Assembly (NCBI GenBank): GCA_002633025.1
Contig: NMRB01000146.1
Location: forward strand, 32,408-96,407
From: Notospermus geniculatus
Taxonomy: Eukaryota; Nemertea; Pilidiophora; Heteronemertea; Lineidae
DNA: 64,000 nt
Direction of reading: 5' to 3'
Shown: one piece after another, positions 34,466 through 45,967 of the stretch
How positions within the stretch are numbered: the first letter of the stretch is position 1
How the letters are laid out: each line of letters begins with the position of its first letter
The notes under the pieces: generated by a model
The model's database searches: none
Told to the model about the DNA's origin: nothing
Seen by the model: the letters and a program-made list of their open reading frames with translations, nothing else
Program-made: the position numbers and the translations under genes

Positions 34466-35301
34466 TCAACGTTGGGGAATCATTAGATACTTTATTAGGC
34501 CTACCTTGCCCAAAAGCATTGATTATAAAACTTTTTTTCCTGGTAGTGGTTATAAATTAACGTTTTCATCAAAATTATTGAAAAAAAATCCAGTATTGTG
34601 CGAGATGATACAGGTAACTTCATCTGGCATGCCTTGAATGAAGCTGTCTGATTGGCTGTTTACGACGGTGTGAATAAGATCTGGTTTGGCGTTATTTGCA
34701 CCGTGACGGTACGAATAGCCAGTGCGATAAGAAATAGGCCTACTCATACTCATACTGGATCCGAAATACCTACTGTACCGAAGGAATCATTCACAAGAGT
34801 GTCTTGAGAACGCGCTGCGTGCCTGCTTGTTTCGTCCACCACACATCTCCAAATAGATTATACTACGGCTGTCAGAGAGCTACATACGAGAGACATCGCG
34901 TGGCGGCAGCCTCCGTGTGGCACCATGCAGTAGATCGACCATTTTCATTTCTTCCAGCCGTATACAATGGCCATCTGAAAGTAAAAAAACTGAATGACTA
35001 GCCCACATACACATAATCAAAAAGACCAATCCAACAGCACAGCGCGTTCAGCGGGCAGTCACTGCATGACCACTACAGCGAGTCTGTTTCCCAGTAGTGT
35101 GTGTTCCGAACCCGGTTCCGAACAATGGGAATCACACAGAAAAATGGCCACACTGAAAAACGGTACAAAACCTGGTTTCGGTGTGCTGCCTCTATCGTAG
35201 CAAGGATACCAATTGAAATGAAATGGGTGATATACATGTGTAGCCCCATACTCAGCCCCTTCAAACGGAAAGTCAAGTGAAAAGAAGTCGCTAAACTACA
35301 C

Positions 35302-36013
35302 TAGTCCGGGAGCCCAGAGAGATTTAATCAGCATCTCGAGTACAAAAACTTTTTTGGGTTTGTGTGTTAGATTTCAACCCACTGACCACAAAAACCCAAT
35401 TCTTAAGTTCCGCAAACTGTACGTTTGGAAGATACAGCCATTTTAATTTTGCATACTGACTTTATCATTGGAGCAAAATCAGAGCATTGTACAGGGTCCT
35501 GGAAACTGATGTACAGCTAACTTTTAAACGGTTGGCCTTAGACCCTATAAATGTATTGCCAACAGATAGAAACATGGGCCCCCTGAGTCGGAAAAACATA
35601 TTCTTATGTAGTTTACTATCCTGGAAATGACGCATTGATGTCTTTTTTTGAATTTTGACCCATACATACACTATTTGCTGAATTTCTCATCAGACAACGA
35701 AAAAAACATATAAGAACATGCTAATCTGATTCAGTGGGCCCATGTTTCTATCTATTGGCAATACATTTATAGGGTCTCAAGCCACCCGTTTAAAAGTAAG
35801 CTGTACATCAGTTTCCAAGACCCTGTACAATGCTCTGATTTTGCTCCAATGATAATGTCAGTATGCAAAATTAAAACAGCTGTATCTTCCAAACGTACAG
35901 CTTGCGGAACTTAAGAATTGGGTTTTTGTGGTCAGTGGGGTGAAATCTAGCACACATACCACAAAAAGTTTTTGTACTCGAGATGCTGATTAAACCTCTC
36001 TGGGCTCCTGGTT
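35302..36013. mobile_element. 0.7 kb fold-back element, copy 2 only
   Basis: Two imperfect inverted arms of about 270 bp begin with GGGAGCCCAGAGAG and end with CTCTCTGGGCTCC, around a spacer of roughly 150 bp. TACAC flanks both sides (35297-35301 and 36014-36018). Copy 1 has the empty site near 20440. No ORF. Confidence 0.82.
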
Positions 36014-36150
36014 TACACGTAGAAGTAGGCCCTAGGCCTATTATTTTGAAACTGATGAAGAGCATCCTGTCTGGTGTCGATCTCACATTCACAAACTTTT
36101 CTTGAACGACTTTGTTTGATTCCACGGCGGCCCACATCCACACATTTCGN

Positions 36151-36690
36151 GCCTGAAACTTGGTACATATATACCCCTATGTCAGATGACCTATGACACC
36201 AAGTTTCGGTCCGATTTGACTCTTAGCTTGGCCACCAGGTGGCAGAAACTCAAAACACGAAAAGTGCAATAACTCCTGAACTAATGACTGGATCACCTCC
36301 AAATTTTTATCATAGGTGAATCTGCTGAGGGTACATTACATATATAAAGGATTTTTGGTTTGACCTACTTTTCAAGGTCACAGAGGTCAAAGTTCAAAAT
36401 TTTGCCTTTTGGTGGCACGTTTCGCAAGTGCTTGGGCTATTGACCTGAAACTTGGTACGTATACACCCCTATGCCAGATGACCTATGACACCACGTTTCG
36501 GTCCGATTCGATTCTTGGCTTGGCCACTATCGACTTTGGCATATGTCAAAAATTCTCAAGCTAGAATGTTTTGACCTTGAAATTTTGACCGTAATCATGG
36601 CCCTGGAACTCACGGCCTGGAGCATTTCGATTTTACATTTGTTCTTCTGGTACGTTGACACAGGTGAGCACATGGTCCATGGACCATTTC
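36151..36690. repeat. Copy-2-specific insertion with an internal 88 bp repeat
   Basis: Begins directly after the single N at 36150 and has no counterpart in copy 1 (about 20570). The segment CCTGAAACTTGGTAC...CTTGGCC occurs at about 36152-36234 and again at about 36443-36531. No protein recognised. The left edge is undefined because of the gap. Confidence 0.65.
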
Positions 36691-36893
36691 ATTTGACTCA
36701 ACCAGTCAACCCTGCTTTTTGCGCAATTCGAATAGAAGGGAAGAAGGGATAGGCCTATTTTTGCAATCAAATGTTTACCGACATTTCTTTCTCATCCATT
36801 GAAGCTAAAGCCAGCACCAGGCGATACCTCCGGCGGGCGATATCGCAAGCGATCTAATCGCCACCGATCTTCTTGCCAGCCACCACTAGACAA

Positions 36894-37015
36894 TGGGTCA
36901 TATTGAATAAAAGACTAGTAAATGCTTTTACTTGAATTTTGCAATAACAAATGCACTATGCAACGCTGTACAAATCTGAAGTAAAAGCATTTGCTAGTCT
37001 TTATTCATATGACCC
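36894..37015. mobile_element. 122 bp MITE, copy 2 only
   Basis: Inverted ends GGGTCATAT and ATATGACCC, and subterminal AAAGACTAG with CTAGTCTTT. It is absent at the equivalent place in copy 1 (about 20793). Another member is at 59371-59494 and a diverged one at 46830-46955. Confidence 0.82.
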
Positions 37016-38548
37016 GATATCGGTTTTGATATTGTTTGATGTTGGGTAACCATTGCTGTCGAAAAGATCCACGCATCGCTTTCCAGCGTCAACAGCCGAT
37101 TTTTGAGATCGCTTGCGATTACCGCCTGGTCTGCTGCTGCTATGCTGCGGTGTCACCGCGCGGTTAATCCTTTGTTAATAGCGAGGTTGCGCACCTTTCC
37201 GACTCCGACTCCGACTTCAACTACGAGAATGAACTGCAGTGCGCTGTGGACATCCTTGATAAAAACTATCTGATAGACGTTTTCATTTCGTCAAACACCA
37301 TGAATTGAAGGCAGGAAAATTTGGCCTTATAAATGGGAAGTGCGGATGAATAATGAATATTGAAGTCGTTGAAGTCGTAAGCCTAGTCGTTACGACTTGA
37401 AACACGACTATAATATTTGCGATGTATGTGCACTTCCGATTACAGGTCAAAATAATTCTGCCACAAAGTTATGGCATTCTACAGTTTGCAAACGTCTATC
37501 AAGTCGTTTTTATTAAGGATGTCTACAGCGGACTGCAATTCACTCTAATAGTTGAAGTCGGAGTGGGAGTGGGAAAAGTGCAGCACTGCACCCAGACAAA
37601 ACTTTTTGGCATGTGTAAGGCTAATGGTTACACCAGAGCGATTTTTCAAGGATAAAACCATGATTTCGTTTCTGCGCTGCATCCCGACAAAGCTTCTATC
37701 GCAACTATGATTGGTTAATTGTGTCGTCTCGTTTCGTTTCATTACTTCGTTCCGTTCCTGAGATTACAAAAAGACACGTTGATGTCGCGCAACCTAACTG
37801 GTTAATGCCAGACCGGGGAGATGTAACAATAATGCCGAAAATGTGATGAAGAAATGCCAAATTCCGGAAGGCTCAACTTTCCATACCCCAAGGACAAGTG
37901 GTGCGCTTCTTCACTGCCACAATGTTTGGAAATTCCACGGTACCAATTCCACACGATAATAAGCACCTTCGATACGTTGCTGAGTCTGGAATCTCAGAAT
38001 CTTAACGATGCGATTTAACTGATTATCTGCCTCAGTATCAATACAAAACATTCTTGCCTAAAGCAGCGTATTAAGTTGTTCCGTCCTGACCCGCGTGGCC
38101 AGGTCAACTCGCCGGCGATCCTTATCAGCGCTGTTTGTCCCACAAATCGCTTTTCAAAAAAAAAATGTAGAAGAAGGAGGAGACCCGTCGAAATCGTGTA
38201 CATGTATTGTGATACCGATTGAGTGTTAAGAAAGGCCCCGTACAATATTAAGTGGATATCGCCAGATTTCGTCGACTCGAGATGCATTGATGCGCATTCT
38301 ATCCTTTTATTGTTAAAGGCGATATGCGATTGTTGAATGCTTTTCGATATTAATCCCATTGGCAAACATCTTATTTCTTGATGGATTGAAATGTTCACAC
38401 CTGCCAATTCGGTGGTAAATGTGGGGGAAACGTGGTTACTGAACCGCTTCGAAAAGTCCGGGCTTTTTCTGACAGGTGTAACCAAGGCTATGAGCTTGGA
38501 ATTAGATATTGCGAATTGTCATCGAGCAGGAATACAAAAAGGTTACTC
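37016..38548. other. End of duplication copy 2 and unique flank
   Basis: 37016-37934 is homologous to 20800-21749. From 37935 the sequence is unique. No gene supported; the ATG at 37922 opens only 24 codons. Confidence 0.6.
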
Positions 38549-39238
38549 AATTATTTGCCGTTTTCCAAATAAATCGCCCGCAATACCAACTTTGCTAACC
38601 CCACCCTTGCTGACACTAGACCTCACCATTGAAGGGGGAATTGCGAAATAAGGGGCGAAATGGGAAGACACCCAATGAGCTACATGAGGTAAGTAAATTC
38701 AGGAGCTCAAGAGCTCCTCTCTTGGGCAACATGTTGCCCGACCTAAACAGAGAACTAGCAGTAAGGAAAAGTTCATCTTCTAAATAGATTTTCTGTTCTT
38801 GTTGACTTAGTTAAATGGAAACTTCCTTGAAGGACCCTTAGGGTCGAATCTCATCATCTTGAGCTGGTAACAAGGACCTCGGGCACAAAGACCTGTGTGC
38901 TTTGGGGTTAGGACCTTTCTTTTATACCAAAGATAAGGGGGCAATCGAAAGCTGGGTAAATTGGTTTTCTAAAATAAGAACGACACTTAATGAAAGACGG
39001 AATAGTGTCATATTCGATGTGGGTTTAAGGGCTATTTTAATAAGGATCCAATGCCCCCTCTTGCTCGGGGTGACTGACCCTCAGGGGACCTGTCATGTCA
39101 ATACAGCTGAGACGTCGAGAGGGACATCATTGGATATCGTCCAAGAGCTCTTATCCGGCTTTTTTTTCGCCAGGGAATAGAACTTATTTTCACTGGTTGA
39201 GAGCGACGGGTCCGGGTGCGGGCCCTCTGGACAAAACA
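38549..39238. repeat. 690 bp direct duplication, first copy
   Basis: Matches 39453-40141 at very high identity with only small indels. It ends where the MITE 39239-39451 begins. No protein recognised. Confidence 0.92.
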
Positions 39239-39451
39239 AGTATATAGGCTCTGAAGGGGGTCAGATGGAAGACCAGAAAATCGCTACTGCGGTGGTCAAA
39301 ACACTAAAATTTTAGCACTTTTTCAAGGAAAAATGTCAAAATTTCAAGTGTCAAAAATCGTAAAAAAGTGCCAAAAAAATAGCAAAATCGTCACTACCAC
39401 CGCAAAAAGCCCTTCACAGCTTCATCTGACCCCCTTCAGAGCCTATATACT
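39239..39451. mobile_element. 213 bp MITE
   Basis: Perfect 29 bp inverted ends, beginning AGTATATAGGCTCTGAAGGG. The interior is A/T-rich with AAAAATGTCAAAATTT-like text. The second copy of the flanking 690 bp lacks it, so its presence is polymorphic between the two copies. The right end abuts a single N (39452). Confidence 0.88.
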
Positions 39452-39452
39452 N

Positions 39453-40141
39453 AATTATTTGCCGTTTTCCAAATAAATCGCCCGCCAATACCAACTTTGC
39501 TAACCCCACCCTTGCTGACACTAGACCTCACCATTGAAGGGGGAATTGCGAAATAAGGGGCGAAATGGGAAGACACCCAATGAGGTAAGTAAATTCAGGA
39601 GCTCAAGAGCTCCTCTCTTGGCCAACATGTTGCCCGACCTAAACAGAGAACTAGCAGTAAGGAAAAGTTCATCTTCTAAATAGATTTTCTGTTCTTGTTG
39701 ACTTAGTTAAATGGAAACTTCCTTGAAGGACCCTTAGGGTCAAATCTCATCATCTTGAGCTGGTAACAAGGACCTCGGGCACAAAGACCTGTGTGCTTTG
39801 GGGTTAGGACCTTTCTTTATACCAAAGATAAGGGGGGCAATCGAAGGCTGGGTAAATTGGATTTCTAAAATAAGAACGACACTTAATGAAAGACGGAATA
39901 GTGTCATATTCGATGTGGGTTTAAGGGCTATTTTAATAAGGACCCAATGCCCCCTCTTGCTCGGGGTGACTGACCCTCACAGCAGGGGACCTGTCATGTC
40001 AATACAGCTGAGACGTCGAGAGGGACATCATTGGATATCGTCCAAGAGCTCTTATCCGGCTTTTTTTTCGCCTGCAGGGAATAGAACTTATTTTCACTGG
40101 TTGAGAGCGACGGGTCCAGGTGCGGGCCCTCTGGACAAAAC
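39453..40141. repeat. 690 bp direct duplication, second copy (no MITE)
   Basis: Starts immediately after the single N at 39452 and reads on past GGACAAAAC, where the first copy is broken by the MITE. Confidence 0.92.
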
Positions 40142-41283
40142 ACACTGTCCAGTGCAAATTGGATCAGACACTCCGGAAAAGGTCGGCGAGGAAGCTTGTG
40201 CAAAGATCAACGCGAGATCGCCTCTAATCAACTCGGGTCCTTTTACTTTCGGGAGAAGTTCGTCCTGTCTAGACATTAAACTATCGAAACGCTCATACTC
40301 AAACACAAACCTAGTTTCAGTTTGCAATAAAGAAAAGGCCAATTTTTGACAGTGGTAGGCTAGAATTGCCGGCTTTATAAAAGCAAGTTGAGCTCCTGGG
40401 ATTCTGTTCTTCATGGCTTTCGGTGAGTAGACTATCTCTGCATCTTCAAATTTTCATTCCACAGGCACGTGGTAGACCTATCTGTATTTTCAAGTTTGTC
40501 CGCCTGTGGTTGCTTGGTTCTTCCAGAGAGGGCAGGCGCGCGTTGCGTCTGTTGCCTGCCTGTCGGGGGTTGTTTTACGATACATGCATTTCGGCGCTTT
40601 TGATGCCTTTCGCTTAAAAGTGGTAAGAGTTCTTGAAGAACTGCTTCTTTAGTGTACAAGAGTAGAGGTTGCTTGTTATGTTGACCAGCCACCCGATCAG
40701 TGCCCACCGGTATGGTGATCGCTATCGCCAGTTGGGTTGTAGGCAACCCAGCAATTTCGCCGAAGCTGGTGATTCGCTGCTGGTACTCTGGTGTAAGCCG
40801 GGGGTGTAAGCCAATCCGACTGGAGTATGCGGGTGAGGCAGGCCTAACTCCTGGGGTTGAATATCTCAACGATAAGTGGAAGGACATAGGCTGTAGGCCT
40901 ACTAACCTTTCGATCGACCTGTCCGTACTCCAAGTGGAACTATCGTACACATCAATTCCGAAAGTGTCACCCCGATATCCTGATCACGCGTTGAGAGTGG
41001 TACTAGAAAAAGATAGATTTGCGACTTATGTAATACGAAGTTCGTGGCCTGATTGGAGCGGTAAACTTCCACCCAGCGCCACTGGTCTAATCACAAGAAG
41101 AGTATCATTTAAGTATGCTTGACCTTACATGGCCATTTTCCACTGCACTATCATTTCTTTCCAAATTGGTTATTCAAATTTATTACCCTCTCAAAGACAT
41201 TCTATGGGCAAAAAGAATAACCCTGGAGTCTTTTTGTTGCTATTCAAGGTGCTTGAACTTTAACTCCCGGGCCCGCATGCATA

Positions 41284-41341
41284 AGCTTATTCCAGGTATA
41301 ACCTAACGTTATGACGTGAAAGCTAATACCTGGAATAAGCT
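41284..41341. repeat. Hairpin with 16 bp arms
   Basis: AGCTTATTCCAGGTAT (41284-41299) is the exact reverse complement of 41326-41341; the loop is 26 bases. Flanking ATGCAT-like text extends the symmetry weakly. Confidence 0.85.
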
Positions 41342-44300
41342 ATTCCACCTTTATGCATATACGGACCCCGAGGTCGTATTTTTGGGTTACAAAACAGCGG
41401 AAAAGGGAGGTAAGACGATGGTACTCTGCGAACCATAAAAGGTCCAAGTGTATGAATGGGATACGTCGATGACCAAGTTCAACCATTCCCTTCCCTATAG
41501 CTATACTTTATTTTTTCAGTCATTACATAATTGTAAAAAAGATGGACATTGATTAGCAAAGTGTCATGACCCGGACAGTAGGGTCGCCAATGCGAAGAGG
41601 GAAAGCCTTATGACTTATCAGAACTGCAGTGTCCTTTTGAAGCCAATCTGCTGTTTAGAGATGGCAGCACTGTCGCGTTCAGTGTCGGCCAATGAAGTGT
41701 GTTAAGGTGTTGTTATGTAATACCTCTGTATTGTTGGGGAGCATCCTCTATCGGGAGGGGGGGGGGGCGGGGGGCAGGTGACACAGGCCAACGGTGTATT
41801 AGATGCTGATTGAACGCCTGGTGTCATCACCTACCTCGGGGCCTCGGCGCCGCGGTTGCTGACTTTTCGCCTTTGCTGACCAAGCTGACGGGACGGAGCT
41901 TTTCACCTTGAAATGCTCCCGCCCGGAAGAACGAAGGCCTAATTTAGCCCGAAATTCGGACACCGTCTGAATTTGATGACCGGTAAGCGTGGCCTCCTGG
42001 GAAGATAACAGCCCACTTCCCGACAAAGAAGGACAATCTCAGCATGGTTCATTTAGTACAAAAGTTGAATCTATTACAGAACCACTTTCTTTTCGTTAAT
42101 GAAAATGAAAGAACGGTGGCGATTCCTGCCCTGGGGTTTTGGTTTCTATTTCGAAACAGGAAGGATGGGAAATAATGATATACATGTACATGTATGTGGG
42201 AAACATTCTTTAAAATGGTCTGCTCGTCTTGTTTTTTGTTTGTTTTCTGCTTGGAATAACAAACATTCTAATGGTCATGGTTTCTGTCGCCATGTACCCA
42301 AATATCCTGTCCTAAGTTCCATGGGGACTTATATTCCTATTACACCGGTTTGATTCTCGGCAGTCACGCTCACACCTGACAACCACAACGTTGCCCTCAA
42401 GTCAACTACATGTAAAGTAATTGTGACTCCTGCTGCAGGTTTAGTGCTTCCAGAATAATATAAAGTCCTTAATCAATAGTGTTCTTCTGTCGTGACCATT
42501 TTGTAAACAAGTGAAAGCCATCAGCATATCAAGTATGCACTCAATTTGTCAAAGTTCCATGTCGTGTTTGATTGACAGCTCATCACAGATTGCTCAGGTG
42601 TCTTCTCATTTTCAAAACTATAACACCCAAATAAAAGTGAAGAGCAGTATAAACTAAACGGGTTATAACTGTCATATGCCAAACACTTTCCCTTCGAACA
42701 TGACCGAAATTGGACAAACATCTCGAAAAGATATTGTACTCATTGTCAATATTTCTGGACCACCCTGTCTGCAATAGTTGAGATTTCCCTTTCACACGTT
42801 CACATCCCTGCCTTCATCGGATTTAACTTTAATAGCTCAAGCTGTAGATTATCAAAAGCCTTTTATTTTCGGATTATTTCTGAAGGAAAACATCGAATTA
42901 GAAGCGAAATCGTTCTAATTGCTGTCGAACAGTCTTTGACCACCCGTATTGGAGCGAAATGAATGCGATACCGTCGCGAACAAATTTTTGGCTGGAGTTT
43001 GCTTAGGGGCAGTATCGTTGTAATAGAATCTAATGTCCCCCAATATGTGATGTCCCCCAACAATACATTTACGGATTAAGCGGCACCGTTGAATTGGACT
43101 CTAGAGAGACCAAGACCCTTAATCCTGTGACAAACAATGCCTGGGGACATCAGAAAGACGGGGACATAGATTCTATCACACCGTCAATGAAAACAAAGAA
43201 GGTGCCATCGTTATGGAAGGTCTTATCTGACCAGTTCGTCAGAGGAGTTTTTGCAAACGATGCCACGGGTAAATGAACCTGAGCGCGGTCATCGGGTACA
43301 TCATGCGCATTCAAACTGCGAGATGCAGTTTTTCAGTTGACTTTCGTCAGCGAAGCCAGTTCGTAATTGTTTGAAATCGATGCAACGCCAACAACGTAAA
43401 GTCCCATCCTAAGATCTGAGGGCGCGGCTCATCTTCACAAATATTCTCTAAAGAGTCCGAGAATTCTCGCACGTCAGTTTATTCAGTGCCTTCGCTAGAT
43501 TCCGCCTTCAGATCCTGTTCGGATACGTAATAACTATATTTCTTGTATTAATGAGATATGACATTTCACGGCTGGATGCGCTACAAGGGCGTGAAGGAAT
43601 GTGCTTTGTACCAAAATACACCAAATTATTTCGGATGGGACGCATTTCCTTCCCGACCCCAGGCGCCATATTGTCGTCGTACGAAAAGGTTTGCAAAAGC
43701 CCCGACGTCTGTTCAAAAAGACTGTCACGTTTTTCTTTTATTTGGCACTGTCAACAAGCGCAACGATATATATTCTTCAAAGTCAAATGTCGTCTGCCAT
43801 TGCGTGGGTCTTTCCTGTATTATTGTTGTGGTTATTGTGTCAAGCGCTTCACACGGGGTATCGTCCACAGTTTGTACTGGGTTTCCAAACGTGGATGTGT
43901 TTAATCGGTGCGTACGACTACAAGGAACTGACGATTGTCCGGCGAGGCCTCGGACCGCAGAAATCCATTCGCTGACCGTTGTTGTCACAACCTGATGGGA
44001 CCAAAACCGCTGGGGACGAGGTACATCTTTCTTTCTCTCTTTGCAATGATTGGCCAATCGGCGACCCCTTGTCCATGGTCTTTAAAGAGTTCACACAGGA
44101 ATGCCAACACCGACTTATTTGAACAGTTATGCCATTCACAACATGGGGCATTGACATCCCAAGATATTATATCGGAATTACGGTCAGTGCAATTGTTATT
44201 CGAGTCTTTGTAGATGTGCGAAAAAGTCATAAAGCTAATTCATCGAAATAAGGTAGGATTTGCTCTATATCTTTTTGAAATTTTTTCCATTCACATTTCC

Positions 44301-44702
44301 ATTTTCATTCATGTTTTTCGTTGTGTACTCATACCTTTAGGACATGTAGGACAGCATTCAAGACACTTACAACACTTTACAATGGACAGCCCAGACGGTT
44401 AGGCCGAGTGCTGTAATATAAACAAAACCGGCTGTTGTGAGATTTGCAGCCATGTGATGTCTCTTTCGATAGAATATTATCATGTTTAGCGTCTTAATTC
44501 CCCTCTGTGACCCTCGCCAGGGACAGAAAACGTCCCTGAACTTCTCCTCCTGAAGATGGAGTGGAAAATGAACTGTCTCGCTAGAGCATCAGGCAGCGTC
44601 ATGAAGAAGAAAACTCGCTTTCTCTCCTGTGCAATTGTCAGTGTTTTAGGGTAGAAAACGCCCTTTCTTGCCTAGCAAACGCGCTTTCTCCCCTGTGCAT
44701 AT

Positions 44703-44860
44703 AGGACCAATAGGAGTCACTACGGTCATTTTCAGTGACGAGCGGACTCATTCATGCTTGATTGAGCACCAATCAGGAGAAATGTATATTGTAATTGGTC
44801 CACTAGAACTGTGCTGCCATCTTTTGGCGATAAGTGCGGCTGATTGCTCCTACTGGAGGG
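44703..44860 (+). repeat. Dispersed repeat (same family), intergenic
   Basis: Diverged member with TTGAGCACCAATCAGGAGAA, AATTGGTCCACTAGAACT and CTTTTGGCGATAAGTGCGGC. It shows that the family exists outside the duplicated block. Confidence 0.75.
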
Positions 44861-45499
44861 AGTCTATGGTTCTGTGTTCCAGGTTTAATTTTCAGCGTTT
44901 GTTGGCCGCACGCTGGACACCAGCTTCCAGACATGTTAAATTCCGTCACCCTGGTGTCATATCTCGGACACTTGACGGAATCTCAACATAATTCGTGTCG
45001 TCTTTCAGCATGGACACCAACGACTATCATCGTTTTGTCAACACAACGAGGCGTGAATCCAATGTTGACAGTCTTAACAATTACTGTTTGTTTAACTCGG
45101 AGATCAAACTCTACGCGCATCTGATGACCGTCTGATAAGCCAGGCACGGTATGTCGGCCATTGATCTTGGTGATGGGTCTCCTTTATCATTTTCCCTATT
45201 AGTGAATGACGAACAAGAGGTCGAACAAAGTTGCCCGGAGATTGACCGCGACGGAGTTAGACTGACAGAATGAATCCAGGTAATATCAGTCCAATATCGT
45301 GTTATCGCCATTAGATTTATAGCTGTCTCGTGATCTTACAACTGCAAATATCGACGTGGGTGTCTCCAAAAACGGCTACGTTTCGGCGACAGAGGGACCA
45401 CAGCTCACTGCCTCAATAGGTGTCACTAGTGGGTAATACTGTTTAAATGAAAGTGGCATCCAGGTCCTAATCAATTTCCCCCACAAAAGGCGTGTTTGA

Positions 45500-45640
45500 G
45501 GCCGACCGCACAGAAAGTCCGATAGTGCTTTCGGTGCCTATCGGCGGTTTTGTGAACCTCAGGATGGGGCCATAAATGTCCGTTATAACTAACTGCCGCT
45601 AGGCGCCGTTAGCACCGTCGGCCTTTCTGTGCGGTCGGCC
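45500..45640. mobile_element. 141 bp MITE
   Basis: Inverted ends start GGCCGACCGCACAGAAAG, with one mismatch over about 23 bp. The interior carries GTGCCTATCGGCGG and its partner CCGCTAGGCGCCGTTAGCAC. No clear target duplication. Confidence 0.75.
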
Positions 45641-45927
45641 CAGATCAGATCGCCTGCGATGTCGCCCTCATCACGCCTGGTGTGCTGCCCCGGCCCCCTT
45701 CAATTAAACGTTTTTTACTCCAAGACTGTCTGCTCGGCGGGTTGGCTAGGACGTGGATGTAGGCACAAGGTTTCCGTTTTTTTCTTTTTCATCACTGATT
45801 TACATTCAGTTACTATCATAGACTAACGTCTGACAATGGCGAGTTGTTTACAGTCTGTTTTATATCCAACGTACAAATATCACCCAAATAAACATGGCCA
45901 CCGCCTGATCAATAAGATAAAACCTGT

Positions 45928-45967
45928 GTTGCATCGATCCAACATGCGTTGCATCGATCCAACATGC
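45928..45967. repeat. 20 bp tandem duplication
   Basis: GTTGCATCGATCCAACATGC occurs twice in a row, exactly. Confidence 0.95.

Larger units (their letters stand above)
32554..34726. mobile_element. 2.2 kb composite Mutator-like non-autonomous element, copy 2 only
   Basis: Ends are inverted repeats of about 49 bp, starting GGCTATTCGTACCGTGACGG at 32560 and its reverse complement ending at 34720. The flanks carry ATAAGAAAT at 32545-32553 and 34727-34735. Copy 1 lacks the element near 19858-19866. A 9 bp target duplication with long inverted repeats fits Mutator-like elements. Inside are terminal tandem repeats, a CGT microsatellite, a seven-unit 145 bp array and a tRNA-like segment. I see no transposase ORF. 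Confidence 0.8.
21751..37934. repeat. Tandem segmental duplication, copy 2 (16.2 kb, expanded by insertions)
   Basis: Colinear with copy 1. It is longer because of insertions at 26875-27599, 32554-34726, 35302-36013, 36151-36690 and 36894-37015, and a 210 bp interruption of the intronic minisatellite near 23967-24177. Exons are nearly identical, and introns differ by many small indels, several of them at TA dinucleotides. It has a 20-base gap in a C-run at 32244-32263, homologous to the gap in copy 1, and a 1-base gap at 36150. Confidence 0.92.

Noticed and set aside
39798-40349. 183-codon frame across the end of the 690 bp duplication
   Set aside because: The matching part of the first copy is frameshifted, and no domain is recognisable.
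40432-41122. Overlapping frames of 172 (-) and 140 (+) codons
   Set aside because: No domain recognised on either strand; simultaneous openness on both strands suggests chance in GC-richer DNA.
43551-44213. Cluster of overlapping 90-145 codon frames on both strands
   Set aside because: No splice-site logic, no recognisable protein, and mutually exclusive frames.
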